This document shows, piece by piece, positions 41,672 to 50,815 of a DNA stretch of 64,000 nucleotides. Source of the stretch: Sphingobium naphthae (GTDB lineage: Bacteria; Pseudomonadota; Alphaproteobacteria; Sphingomonadales; Sphingomonadaceae); assembly GCF_020782235.1 (NCBI RefSeq), contig NZ_JAJGNO010000002.1:1-64000 (forward strand). The letters are read 5' to 3'. Below the pieces are notes generated by a model. That model was not told where the DNA came from. It worked only from the letters and a program-made list of their open reading frames with translations, and ran no database searches. Every line of letters starts with the position of its first letter. Position 1 is the stretch's first letter. The translations under genes were made by a program, and so were the position numbers.

Positions 41672-43551
41672 TCGAGGAGACGCGCGTGACATTGGGCATC
41701 GCAACGGTTTCGCTCAGCGGCACGCTGGAGGAAAAGCTGCGCGCGGCCGCCGCGGCGGGTTTCGACGGGGTCGAGATATTCGAAAACGACCTGATCGCCT
41801 CGCCGCTCAGCCCGCGCGCGGTGCGCGCGATGATGGACGATCTGGGTCTTGCCTGCCTGCTCTACCAACCCTTTCGAGATTTCGAGGGGATGCCCGGCGC
41901 GATGCGGCAACAGGCGATGGATCGCGCCGAAGCCAAGTTCGACCTGATGGGCGAACTGGGCGCCGATCGCATCCTGGTCTGCTCCAACTGTTCGCCCCAT
42001 GCGCTGGGCGAGCGCAACCGCATCGTCGCGGATCTGCGCGAGCTTGGAGAGCGGGCGGCCAAGCGCGGGATTATCGTCGGCTATGAAGCGCTTGCCTGGG
42101 GCCGGCACGTGTTCGACCATCGCGACGCCTGGTCGATCGTGGAGCAGGTGGATCATCCCGCGATCGGCATCATTCTCGACAGCTTCCATTCGCTGTCGCG
42201 CGGCATCCCCAGCGACAGCATCCGCGCCATTCCCGGCGACAAGATCGCCTTCGTGCAGCTGGCCGACGCGCCTCGGCTCGACATGGACCTGCTTTATTGG
42301 AGCCGCCATTACCGCAATTTCCCGGGCCAAGGCGGGCTGCCGGTGGACGATTATGTCGCCGAGATCCGCAAGACCGGCTATGCCGGGCCGCTGTCGCTGG
42401 AAATCTTCAACGATCGCTTTCGCGGCTGGTCGGCCGATCTGATCGCCGCCGATGGCCTGCGGTCGCTGCGCCATGTCGAGGATGCCGCCGGGCGCCTGCT
42501 CGGCCGCCCCTCCGTCGTGCCGCCGCCGCCCGCGCAGATGCGGCCGGAATTTGTCGAATTCGCGGTGTCGCCGGATGACGAGAGCGCGTTGGAAGCGATG
42601 TTCCGTTCGCTCGGCTTCGCGCGCACCGGGCGACATCGCAGCAAGGCGGTGACGCGCTGGCAGGCCGGATCGGTCAATCTGGTCATCAATGCCGAACCGG
42701 CGGGCTTTGGCCACAGTTTCCAGCTGACGCACGGTCCGTCCATCTGCGCGCTCGGCCTGGTTGTCGCCGATCGCGATGCGGTGGCGGCGCGCGCCGCGCA
42801 TCTGGGCATCAGCCAGGTCGGCGATGAGGAAGCGCCCGGCAATCTGGCGGTGCCCGCGCTGCGCGGCATTGGCGGCAGCCTGGTCTATCTGGTGGGGGAA
42901 AGCGATGTCGCCGCCATGTGGGCGGATGAATTCGCGCCGACCGGCGAAGCGCCCGACCCGCGGCCGCTGACCATCGATCATCTCGCCGCCGTCGTGCGCA
43001 TCGAGGAATATCTGTCCTGGCAGCTCTACTGGCGATCGCTGTTCGGGCTGCAGCAAAGCGCGCAGGCGGACGTCATCGATCCGTCGGGCCTGGTGCTGAG
43101 CCAGCCGCTGCAGTCCTCCGACGGAGCGCTGCGCCTGACGCTCAACGCGTCCGATGCCGCAGGCACGCTGTCGTCGCGCTTCGTCGAACATAATTTCGGC
43201 GGCGGCTATCAGCATGTCGCGCTCGCCGCGCCCGACCTGATGGACCGGGCGAAAGCGCTGCGGCAATCGGGCGCGGACCTGCTGGCCATCAACGGCAATT
43301 ATTATGCCGATCTGGCCGCGCGGTTCGGCCTCAGCGCTGAAGACACTGCGCGCCTCGCCGATGCGCACATGCTCTATGACCGCGACGAGCAGGGCGACTA
43401 TCGCCAGCTTTACAGCCGCGCCTTTCGCAAACGCTTCTTCTTCGAATTCGTCGAGCGCCAGCGCTATCAGGGCTATGGCGCGCCCAATGCCGGCGTTCGC
43501 CTGGCCGCGCAGGAGCGTTTCCGCACCGATGACGCCCTGATCGACCTCTGA
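41668..43551 (+). CDS. quiC: 3-Dehydroshikimate dehydratase (TIM barrel plus HPPD-like domain)
   Basis: This 627-residue two-domain protein converts 3-dehydroshikimate to protocatechuate. The N-terminal half is an AP-endonuclease-2-type TIM barrel with metal ligands in IIVGYEALAW, IILDSFHSL, AFVQLAD and LSLEIFND. The C-terminal half is a vicinal-oxygen-chelate domain like 4-hydroxyphenylpyruvate dioxygenase, with His in TIDHLAAVV, His in GGYQHVALAA and Glu in FFFEFVERQ. This fusion matches the bacterial QuiC1 type. It is coupled to the AroE-type gene and closes the quinate branch. Confidence 0.9.
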   Translation: MIEETRVTLGIATVSLSGTLEEKLRAAAAAGFDGVEIFENDLIASPLSPRAVRAMMDDLGLACLLYQPFRDFEGMPGAMRQQAMDRAEAKFDLMGELGADRILVCSNCSPHALGERNRIVADLRELGERAAKRGIIVGYEALAWGRHVFDHRDAWSIVEQVDHPAIGIILDSFHSLSRGIPSDSIRAIPGDKIAFVQLADAPRLDMDLLYWSRHYRNFPGQGGLPVDDYVAEIRKTGYAGPLSLEIFNDRFRGWSADLIAADGLRSLRHVEDAAGRLLGRPSVVPPPPAQMRPEFVEFAVSPDDESALEAMFRSLGFARTGRHRSKAVTRWQAGSVNLVINAEPAGFGHSFQLTHGPSICALGLVVADRDAVAARAAHLGISQVGDEEAPGNLAVPALRGIGGSLVYLVGESDVAAMWADEFAPTGEAPDPRPLTIDHLAAVVRIEEYLSWQLYWRSLFGLQQSAQADVIDPSGLVLSQPLQSSDGALRLTLNASDAAGTLSSRFVEHNFGGGYQHVALAAPDLMDRAKALRQSGADLLAINGNYYADLAARFGLSAEDTARLADAHMLYDRDEQGDYRQLYSRAFRKRFFFEFVERQRYQGYGAPNAGVRLAAQERFRTDDALIDL

Positions 43552-43579
43552 CAGGAGCAGGCGGAGGCGCGCGCGGGCG

Positions 43580-44518
43580 TCAGCCCCCTTCACCGCGCGA
43601 TTGCGTCGGATCCTGCCCCAGGAACAGCTCGGCGATCAACCGCCGCAGCCACACCGACCCCGGATCATGATGCGACCGGCGATGCCAGAGCTGCTGCAAT
43701 GGCACGGATGGCGCGTCGAAGGGCAGGGGCAGCAGATCGAGCCCCGCCATGCGTGCATAGATGCGGCCGACGCCAAGCGGCACGGTGGCGATCATGTCCG
43801 ATTGGGCGACCAGCAGCGGGACGCTCATGAAGTGCGGCGAGCGCAGCAGGATGCGTCGCTGCAGGCCAAGATCGCGCAGCCGTTCCTCCAGCAATTGCTG
43901 GCTGCGGCCGGGCTGTTCCACCACCACATGGTCGGCGGTCAGGAACGCCTCCAGGCTCATCTCCGCGTCCCCATCGCCCCAGCCGGCGCGCGCGATGCAG
44001 GCGAATCCCTGTTCGAACAGCCTCTGGGTGAAGAGATTCTGCCCTTCCAGCCCCAGGAAGAAGCCCAGCGCCAGGTCGATCGATCCGTCCGCCAGCCCAT
44101 GCCGCATTTCGGGCAGCGAGGCGGTGACGGATCGTAGCGTGACGCCCGGCGCGCATCGACGCAGGCTGGCCATGAGGGTGGGCAGGAAGGTCAATTCGCC
44201 CAGGTCCGACAGGCTGAGGGTGAAGCGTCGTTCCGACTGCATCGGATCGAAGGGCGCAGCGGTCACGATTTCCGAACGGACCGTCGCCATGACTTTCAGC
44301 ACGGGTTCGCGCAATCCTTCGGCAACGCGTGTCGGCACCATGGCCCCGCCCTGCCGGACGAACAGCGCATCGTCGAAATGAGCGCGCAGCCGGCGCAGCG
44401 ACAGGCTGACGCTCGGCTGAGTGACGCCCAGCGCCTGCGCCGCGCCCGATACGCTGCGCGCCGCGAACAGCGCCTCCAGAACGCGCAGCAGGTTGAGGTC
44501 CAGCGAATCTATTTCCAT
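43580..44518 (-). CDS. LysR-family regulator divergent from vanA
   Basis: This 312-residue regulator has an N-terminal winged helix-turn-helix (LRVLEALFAARSVSGAAQALGVTQPS pattern, residues about 10-65) and a substrate-binding domain like the NodD/PcpR/LinR group, with RRFTLSLSDLGELTFLPTLM. It is divergent from the vanillate demethylase oxygenase gene across 102 bp and convergent with quiC. It is therefore the probable regulator of vanA, with a phenolic acid as the likely inducer. Confidence 0.87.
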   Translation of the reverse strand: MEIDSLDLNLLRVLEALFAARSVSGAAQALGVTQPSVSLSLRRLRAHFDDALFVRQGGAMVPTRVAEGLREPVLKVMATVRSEIVTAAPFDPMQSERRFTLSLSDLGELTFLPTLMASLRRCAPGVTLRSVTASLPEMRHGLADGSIDLALGFFLGLEGQNLFTQRLFEQGFACIARAGWGDGDAEMSLEAFLTADHVVVEQPGRSQQLLEERLRDLGLQRRILLRSPHFMSVPLLVAQSDMIATVPLGVGRIYARMAGLDLLPLPFDAPSVPLQQLWHRRSHHDPGSVWLRRLIAELFLGQDPTQSRGEGG

Positions 44519-44527
44519 CGCTTATAG

Positions 44528-44537
44528 TCTATATAGA
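44528..44537. promoter_or_regulatory. Perfect TCTATATAGA palindrome between LysR gene and vanA
   Basis: This 10-bp palindrome lies ten bases upstream of the LysR start and about 84 bases upstream of vanA. The AT-rich context (TATAGTCTATATAGATCATA) is unusual here and fits a LysR recognition or autoregulatory site. Confidence 0.4.
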
Positions 44538-44620
44538 TCATATTGCTGATGCCTATGGGGTGACTTGGGGGTAAAATCCTTTCTGCCTCGTCCGAGAAGC
44601 GGGGCGAATGGAGAGATGCG

Positions 44621-45703
44621 ATGAAACCGACTTCCGACGCCAAGCCGTGGCCCCGCAACGCCTGGTATGTCGCCTGCACCCCCGATGAGCTGACCGACAA
44701 GCCCTTCGCGCGCAAGATTTGCGGCGAACCCATGGTATTCTATCGCGGTGCCGACGGTCGCGTTTCGGCGCTGGAGGATTTCTGCCCGCACCGCGGCGCG
44801 CCGCTTTCGCTGGGTTTCGTGCGTGGCGGCGATCTGGTGTGCGGCTATCATGGGCTGGCGGTCGGCTGCACCGGCCGGGCGGCCAGCATGCCGGGCCAGC
44901 GCGTCGACAATTTTCCCGCCATCCGCGCTTTTCCGGTGCTTGAGCGCTACGGCTTCATCTGGGTCTGGCCCGGAGACCCCGAACGGGCGGACCCGACCGA
45001 GCTGCATCCTCTGCCCTGGGCGGAGAGCGATCAATGGGCCTATGGCGGCGGCCTCTTTCATATCGCCTGCGACTATCGGCTGATGATCGACAATCTGATG
45101 GACCTCACCCACGAAACCTATGTCCATGCGTCCAGCATCGGGCAGAAGGAAATCGACGAAGCGCCGGTGGCGACCCGCGTCGAGGCGGGGGAAGTCATCA
45201 CCAGCCGGATGATGGACAAGGTGGAGGCGCCGCCCTTCTGGCGCATGGCGCTGCGCGGCGCTGGCTTGCCCGACGACCAACTGGTCGATCGCTGGCAGAT
45301 CTGCCGCTTCAGCCTGCCCAGTCATGTCATGATCGAAGTGGGCGTCGCGCTGGAAGGGCAGGGCGGCTATGAAGCCGACGCCAGCGTCAAGGCGTCCAGC
45401 ATCGTCGTCGACTTCATCACGCCCGAAACGGAAACGTCGCATTGGTATTTCTGGGGCATGGCGCGCCAGTTCGCGGTCGATGACGCCGCGATCACGGATT
45501 CGATCCGGCAGGGACAGGCGCAGATTTTCGGCGAGGATCTGGCGATGCTGGAGCAGCAGCAGCGCAACCTTCTGCGCTGCCCCGACCGGCGCTTGCTCAA
45601 ACTCAATATCGACGCGGGCGGCGTGCGGTCGCGCCTGATGATCGAGCGGGCGATCGCACAGGAAAATGCGGCGCCCGCGCCGCTTCAGGCTGCCGCGGGC
45701 TGA
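44621..45703 (+). CDS. vanA: Vanillate O-demethylase oxygenase subunit (Rieske type)
   Basis: This 360-residue oxygenase component demethylates vanillate to protocatechuate and formaldehyde. The Rieske cluster ligands are Cys55-His57 (CPHRG) and Cys74-His77 (CGYHG). The mononuclear iron site is DNLMDLTHETYVHAS. WYVACTPDEL and SHWYFWGMAR match VanA. GGAGAG precedes the ATG. No VanB ferredoxin reductase gene accompanies it in the window, so electrons must come from an unlinked partner. SYK-6 uses tetrahydrofolate-dependent LigM for this step, so this strain's route differs. Its 3' end overlaps the convergent MFS gene by 19 bp. Confidence 0.9.
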   Translation: MKPTSDAKPWPRNAWYVACTPDELTDKPFARKICGEPMVFYRGADGRVSALEDFCPHRGAPLSLGFVRGGDLVCGYHGLAVGCTGRAASMPGQRVDNFPAIRAFPVLERYGFIWVWPGDPERADPTELHPLPWAESDQWAYGGGLFHIACDYRLMIDNLMDLTHETYVHASSIGQKEIDEAPVATRVEAGEVITSRMMDKVEAPPFWRMALRGAGLPDDQLVDRWQICRFSLPSHVMIEVGVALEGQGGYEADASVKASSIVVDFITPETETSHWYFWGMARQFAVDDAAITDSIRQGQAQIFGEDLAMLEQQQRNLLRCPDRRLLKLNIDAGGVRSRLMIERAIAQENAAPAPLQAAAG

Positions 45704-47013
45704 ACCGCGCCGCGACCGCGACCGAGCGCGAACAGCGCGCCGGCCGCGATCAGTGATCCCAGCGCCATGCCGAGCGCCACCATCGGCAATCCGACATCCA
45801 GGCTGAAGAGAAAGCCGGCGACGATCGGGCCGAGCGCTGCGCCGCCGCGGCCGATGCCGATGACGATGCCCGTGCCCCCGCCGCGCACCGATGTCGGGAA
45901 GGACTGGGCGATGATGGCGTAGAGGCCAACGACGCCGGCATTGGTGAAGAAGCCGGCCGCCGCCGCAACCATCGACAGGCCCGATAGGCTGGCCTGGCCC
46001 TGGCCGAAGATCGTCACCATGACGGTGGAGACCAGCATCGCCGCGATGACCAGCGCGCGGATGCCGATCCGCCAGCTCAGGATGCTCAGCAGCAGCGCGC
46101 CCAGCAGCCCGCCGACATTGGCCCAGACCAGCACGCCGCCCGCCGTCGACGGCGCATAGCCCATGTCGACGACGATCTTGGGCACCCATTTGAGGATGAA
46201 GTAGAAGGTCATGATGTGCGCGAAATAGGCGGCGGTCAGCAGGATGGTGACGCGCGCCAGGCCCGGCGCGAACAGCGCGGCCAGCGACGCCTTGGGTGCA
46301 TGATCCTCGGCCGGCGGCAGCGCGTCGACCGGCGCATGGCCCATGCGGCGCAGCAGCGCATTGACCTTGTCGAGCGCGCCCCGGGGCCGCCGCTGGAGCA
46401 GGAAACCGATGGATTCGGGCAGCACCACCAGCGTCAGCGGCAGGAACACGCCGGTGACGATCGCGCCGAACAGGAAGACATCGCGCCATCCACCCGACAC
46501 CAGCAGCATGGACGCGATCGATCCGCCCAGGATCGCGCCGATCGGATAGCCCGCGGCCATGACCGCGACCGCCAGGCTGCGCGCGCGGGCGTTCGCCAGC
46601 TCGGCCACCATGGCGTTGGTGCAGGCGAGCATGCCGCCGATGCCAAGGCCGGTGATCAGGCGGATCGCCGACAGGCTGGTGACGCTGGTCGCCAGCGTCG
46701 CGCCGAACATGCCGGCCGCCATGATGACGAGGCACAGCAGGATGGTGGGGCGACGCCCGGCGCGGTCGGCCAGTCCGCCGAGCAGGATGGAGCCTACCGC
46801 CATGCCGATCAGCTCCATCGACAGCACGATGCCCAGAGCCGCGCGGTCCACGCCCCATTCCGCGGCGATGCCGGGCGACGCGAAGCTGATCGCCAAGACG
46901 TCGAACCCGTCGAGCGCGTTCAGCAGGATGCACAGGATGATCGCGGCGATCTGCAGCCGCCCCATCGGCGCTTCATCCAGCATTTGCCTGACATTGGTCG
47001 GCTCTTCCATCAT
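45685..47013 (-). CDS. AAHS-family aromatic acid:H+ symporter
   Basis: This 442-residue MFS permease has ALDGFDVLAISFASP in helix 1, the acidic motif characteristic of PcaK/VanK/BenK transporters. GGLADRAGRRPTIL follows helix 2 and RLITGLGIGGMLACTNAMVAE marks helix 4. It is the last gene of the ligV-ferB-ferA-DUF3237-MFS operon, 19 bp after the DUF3237 gene. Likely substrates are ferulate, vanillate or related aromatic acids imported with protons. Confidence 0.9.
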   Translation of the reverse strand: MMEEPTNVRQMLDEAPMGRLQIAAIILCILLNALDGFDVLAISFASPGIAAEWGVDRAALGIVLSMELIGMAVGSILLGGLADRAGRRPTILLCLVIMAAGMFGATLATSVTSLSAIRLITGLGIGGMLACTNAMVAELANARARSLAVAVMAAGYPIGAILGGSIASMLLVSGGWRDVFLFGAIVTGVFLPLTLVVLPESIGFLLQRRPRGALDKVNALLRRMGHAPVDALPPAEDHAPKASLAALFAPGLARVTILLTAAYFAHIMTFYFILKWVPKIVVDMGYAPSTAGGVLVWANVGGLLGALLLSILSWRIGIRALVIAAMLVSTVMVTIFGQGQASLSGLSMVAAAAGFFTNAGVVGLYAIIAQSFPTSVRGGGTGIVIGIGRGGAALGPIVAGFLFSLDVGLPMVALGMALGSLIAAGALFALGRGRGAVQPAAA

Positions 47014-47032
47014 CCTCTTTTATCCTTGTCGT

Positions 47033-47587
47033 TCAGCTTATGGCGAAAATATCCAGCCGCACATGGTCGCTGTAGCGCCCGGCGGTGCAGAGAAAGACCG
47101 TGCGCCCGAGCCAGCCATGGACGCTGTCGCTCTCCACGTCGAAGCGAGGCGTGGTGCGGAAATAGTACAGCGCGGGATCGACGACCTGGCCGGCGGCGAT
47201 CCGCGCCAGCACCTCGGGCGGGCCATGGCGATAGCCGGGATTGGTGACGGAAATGAGCGTGCCGTCCTGCGCCTCGAGCGTATAGCGGGCCAGAATGTCG
47301 GCGGTGCCGTCCGCGCGAATCGATTGCCAGTCGGCGCCGCCGGGCAGCACTCGGCCCTGCAGCCGGGGGCCCTCCACCGTGCCGCCGGTGATCGGGATCA
47401 CGCGCTTGCGCACGCCATTGACCATGCCCAGTTCCTGCGGCGGGCCGATGAGGACGCGCAGGCGGAACGCCAGGCTGAGCGAGGGTGGCGTCAGCGCATC
47501 GACGTCCGCCGCCTGCGCCGGCGCCATGGCGCTCGCCAGCGCGACGCCGGGCATCGCGCGCAGCAGGCTGCGCCGCTCCACGCTCAT
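47033..47587 (-). CDS. Tat-exported DUF3237 protein (second copy)
   Basis: This 184-residue protein has the same domain as the copy at 34228-34758: FRLRVLIGPPQELG, VIPITGGTVEGPRLQGRVLPGGADW, YTLEAQDGTLISV and GWLGRTVFLCTAG. A Tat leader (VERRSLLRAMPGVALAS) predicts periplasmic location. The ATG at 47587 has GAGGA at seven bases. It sits between ferA and the aromatic acid permease. Recurrence of this exported domain in both the quinate and the ferulate operons suggests a direct role in handling phenolic substrates, with unknown chemistry. Confidence 0.87.
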   Translation of the reverse strand: MSVERRSLLRAMPGVALASAMAPAQAADVDALTPPSLSLAFRLRVLIGPPQELGMVNGVRKRVIPITGGTVEGPRLQGRVLPGGADWQSIRADGTADILARYTLEAQDGTLISVTNPGYRHGPPEVLARIAAGQVVDPALYYFRTTPRFDVESDSVHGWLGRTVFLCTAGRYSDHVRLDIFAIS

Positions 47588-47639
47588 GCGCCCGTCCTCT
47601 CGCCGACCGGGGCGATCGGCATGATCCGGATCGTCGCGA

Positions 47640-49799
47640 TCAGCCATGGGTCGGCGCGACCAGCATCAGCGCGTCGAGCGCGACTGCGCCCTGGCCCTGC
47701 GGGTAGATGATGACGGGGTTGAGGTCGATTTCGCGAATGGCGGGCTGTGCCAGCAGCAGGCGGCCGAGCGTCGCGATGATCCGCGCCACGGCATCGACGT
47801 CGAGCGCCGGCGCGCCGCGAAAGCCCCGCAGCAGCGCCGCCTGCTTCAACTGGTGCAACTCGCGCACGATCGCGTCCAGCGGCAGGTCGGGCGTGAACAA
47901 TCGGACATCCTGCAATATCTCCGCCGTGACCCCGCCAAAGCCGGCCAGCACGACGGGACCCCAGTCGGGATCGCTCTTGGCGCCGATGATGAGCTCAACG
48001 CCGCGCTCGCCCATGCCTTCCAGCAAGGCGCCGTCCAGCCTGAGGCCCGCGTCATAAGCCGCGACATTGGCATGCAGCTGGTCCCAGGCCGCGCGCACCG
48101 CATCTGCGTTCGCCAGGTTGAGCAGGACGCCGCCCGCGTCGCTCTTGTGGCTGAGCGCGGCGGCCTGCGCCTTCAACACCACCGGATAGCCGATCCGGTC
48201 GGCGGCCGCGATCGCCTCCTCGACGCTGGTGCAGAATGCGCCGCGCGGGAAGGGGATGCCGAGCGGGACGAGCAATGCCTTGGCCTGATATTCCGGGATG
48301 ACGCCGCCCTGCGCCGGCAGGTCGATGGCGGGCGCGGGAGCGGGATCGGCCGCGCCGAAATCGCGGCGGGCATGGGCGTTCAGCCGCTTGAGCGCGCGGA
48401 AGGCGCGTTCGGTCGAGGGAAAATAAGGGATGCCAAGGGCGCGCAGCCGACCGATCCAGTCTTGAGGGATCGACGCGCCTTCGTCCAGCCCGGCAAGGAT
48501 CACCGGCTTGGCGGGCTTCTCTTCCTCCACCGCGCGCAGGATCGGCGGCAGCTTGATGCCGACGGTCACCGGATCGGTCTGGATGATGCCAGCGACGATG
48601 CTGCCGAAGCGAGCGTCGCTGAACAGCGCTGCCAATGTGCGCTGATAGAGCGGCGGGTCGACCAGGCCCTGGGCGGTGAGGTCGAGCGGGTTGGACACGC
48701 CGACAAAGTCCGGCAGCGCGGCGCGCAGGGCCGGGGCGTTGCCGTCGTCGACCTGTGGCAGGTCGAGCGCGAGCCCCTCGCACAGGTCCAGGGTCAGCGC
48801 CTTGAACGCGCCGCTTTCGCCCAGCACCGCAACGCCCGTGGCCGGCACGGCGGGACAGCGCAGCGCGATCTCCGCGATGTCGCCCAGTTCCTCCAGCGTT
48901 TCGGCGACAATGACGCCGGCCCGCTCCACCTTGGCGCGCATGAGCTGATAGTCGCCCGCCATCGCGCCCGTATGGGTCGCGGCGGATTCGCGCGCGGCGC
49001 TGGACTTGCCGGGGTGCAGCAGCACGATCGTCTTGCCCAGCGTTCTCGCGCGGCGCGCGGCGGCGAGGAAGCGGCGCGGCTTGCGGAACTGCTCGACGAT
49101 CATGGCGATGACCTGCGTCGCATCATCGTCCAGCAGATAGTCGACATAATCCTCGACGCTCGACGCGGCCTCATTCCCGGTCGACACCGAGAAGCTGAGG
49201 CCAAGGTCGCGGCTGGCGAGGGTGGTGCCCAGCACGCAGGCCATGGCCCCGCTCTGCGACACGATGCCGATGCCCTTGCGGTCACCCAGCGGGACCGCAT
49301 CCGTTTCCACGAAGGTCAGCGGCACCCGGTCGATGAAATTGGTCATGCCCAGGCAATTGGGGCCTTCGACGATCATGCCGGATTGCGCGGCGATGCGGCC
49401 GATCTCGTGCTGCTCGGCCAGGCCTTGCTCGCCGCCTTCGGCAAAGCCGGCCGAAAAGATGATGGCGGCCCCGACCCTGCGCGCGGCGAGCGCCTTCACC
49501 GTGTCGAGCACGGCCGCGCGCGGGATGGCGAGCACGGCGGCATCCACGCCTTCGGGCAGGGCGTCGACCGATGGCAGGCAGGGCCGCCCGCCAATCTCCG
49601 CCCGCTTGGGGTTGATGAGGTGGATGTCGCCGGCAAAGCCGTTGCGCGAAAGGTTGGAGAGGACCGATGCGCCCAGCGCGCCGGGCTTGTCGGACGCGCC
49701 GACGATCACGACCGAGCGCGGCCGCAGCAGCCGGTCGAGCGCCTGATGGTCAGTGCCCGTCGCATCGGCGGCAGGCGGGTTCAGTGTCTCGACCGTCAT
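47640..49799 (-). CDS. ferA: Feruloyl-CoA synthetase-like NDP-forming acyl-CoA ligase
   Basis: This 719-residue protein of the NDP-forming acetyl-CoA synthetase family has an N-terminal CoA-binding Rossmann domain (VIVGASDKPGALG, residues 31-43), succinyl-CoA-ligase-like domains with VEGPNCLGM, SQSGAMA and THTGAMAGDY, and a C-terminal ATP-grasp domain from about 500 (GVIPEYQAKALL, YPVVLKAQAA, HKSDAGGV, REIDLNPV). FerA of Sphingobium SYK-6 belongs to this family, which sets it apart from the AMP-forming Fcs. The ATG at 49799 follows GGAGAG. Downstream of ligV and ferB, it should activate ferulate, caffeate or p-coumarate as CoA thioesters. Confidence 0.88.
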   Translation of the reverse strand: MTVETLNPPAADATGTDHQALDRLLRPRSVVIVGASDKPGALGASVLSNLSRNGFAGDIHLINPKRAEIGGRPCLPSVDALPEGVDAAVLAIPRAAVLDTVKALAARRVGAAIIFSAGFAEGGEQGLAEQHEIGRIAAQSGMIVEGPNCLGMTNFIDRVPLTFVETDAVPLGDRKGIGIVSQSGAMACVLGTTLASRDLGLSFSVSTGNEAASSVEDYVDYLLDDDATQVIAMIVEQFRKPRRFLAAARRARTLGKTIVLLHPGKSSAARESAATHTGAMAGDYQLMRAKVERAGVIVAETLEELGDIAEIALRCPAVPATGVAVLGESGAFKALTLDLCEGLALDLPQVDDGNAPALRAALPDFVGVSNPLDLTAQGLVDPPLYQRTLAALFSDARFGSIVAGIIQTDPVTVGIKLPPILRAVEEEKPAKPVILAGLDEGASIPQDWIGRLRALGIPYFPSTERAFRALKRLNAHARRDFGAADPAPAPAIDLPAQGGVIPEYQAKALLVPLGIPFPRGAFCTSVEEAIAAADRIGYPVVLKAQAAALSHKSDAGGVLLNLANADAVRAAWDQLHANVAAYDAGLRLDGALLEGMGERGVELIIGAKSDPDWGPVVLAGFGGVTAEILQDVRLFTPDLPLDAIVRELHQLKQAALLRGFRGAPALDVDAVARIIATLGRLLLAQPAIREIDLNPVIIYPQGQGAVALDALMLVAPTHG

Positions 49800-49869
49800 G
49801 GGGTCCGTCTCTCCATTCTTCCATTGCCGACAGGGGCGGGCCGCCATGCCGGGCAGCCCGGTTGCAGGG

Positions 49870-50730
49870 TCAGGCGCTCTGCTTCGACTTGTCGTAGGCG
49901 CCCAGGCCGGGCTTGTAGCTCTTGTCGTCGATAAACTGCCGGATGCCCTCCTTGCGGCCTTCATTGTCGAAGCTGTTGGCCGCTTCCTGGGCGCGGATCA
50001 GATAATCTTCGGCATTGTCATAGGTCATTTCGCGCACTCGGCGGATGGCGTCCTTGGTGGCCTTGAGCGCGACGGGGTTCTTGCCCAGCAGGACATTGGC
50101 GACCTGCGTCACTCGCGCCTTGAGCTGGTCCAGCGGCACCGCTTCGTTGACGAAGCCCCACTGGGCCGCTGTCCGCCCGTCGACATTCTCGCCCATCAGC
50201 GCATGATACATGGCGTTGCGAAAGCTGGTGAGTTCGGTCGCGACCTTCGCCGCGCCGCCGCCCGGCAGGATGCCCCAGTTGATTTCCGACAGGCCGAACT
50301 GCGCCTCTTCCGCCGCAAAGGCGAGGTCGCAGGCGAAGAGCGGACCATAGCCGCCGCCAAAGCACCAGCCATTGACCATGGCGATGGTCGGCTTCTGATA
50401 CCAGCGCAGCCGCCGCCACCAGCCATAGCTTTCGCGCTGCGCGCCGCGTGTGCCCTGAAGGCCCTGCGCTTCGGTTTCACGGAAATATTCCTTGAGGTCC
50501 ATGCCCGCGCTCCAGGCCGTGCCCTCGCCGGTAAGGACGAGGACGCCGACATCGTCGCGGAACTCCAGCGCGTCGAGCACGCGCATCATCTGCCGGTTGA
50601 GGCGCGGCGACATGCAATTGCGTTTGTCGGGGCGATTGAAGCTGACCCAGGCGACGCCATTGTCGACCGTGAAGGCGACGGTGTCGAGTTCGGCCTGGTC
50701 GACCCCGTCGACGGGCAGGATGTTGGTCAT
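49870..50730 (-). CDS. ferB: Feruloyl-CoA hydratase/lyase
   Basis: This 286-residue crotonase-family enzyme hydrates feruloyl-CoA and cleaves it to vanillin and acetyl-CoA. WVSFNRPDKRNCMSPRLN, WSAGMDLKEYF, NGWCFGGGYGP oxyanion region and the catalytic Glu in GLSEINWGILPGG match hydroxycinnamoyl-CoA hydratase-lyases rather than beta-oxidation hydratases. The ATG at 50730 follows AGGAG. It lies between ligV and ferA, 85 bp after the ligV stop, so it may have some independent expression. Confidence 0.92.
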   Translation of the reverse strand: MTNILPVDGVDQAELDTVAFTVDNGVAWVSFNRPDKRNCMSPRLNRQMMRVLDALEFRDDVGVLVLTGEGTAWSAGMDLKEYFRETEAQGLQGTRGAQRESYGWWRRLRWYQKPTIAMVNGWCFGGGYGPLFACDLAFAAEEAQFGLSEINWGILPGGGAAKVATELTSFRNAMYHALMGENVDGRTAAQWGFVNEAVPLDQLKARVTQVANVLLGKNPVALKATKDAIRRVREMTYDNAEDYLIRAQEAANSFDNEGRKEGIRQFIDDKSYKPGLGAYDKSKQSA

Positions 50731-50815
50731 GACGGCTCCTTTTAATTCGCTTGCCCCAGCATCGTTGCGAGGGCGATCGTGATCGGATGAGGGGGAAGGG
50801 GGGCGCGCGCCGGGC

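Noticed and set aside
47646..49934. Long plus-strand frame opposite ferA
   Set aside because: Shadow of ferA with biased composition and no recognisable domain.
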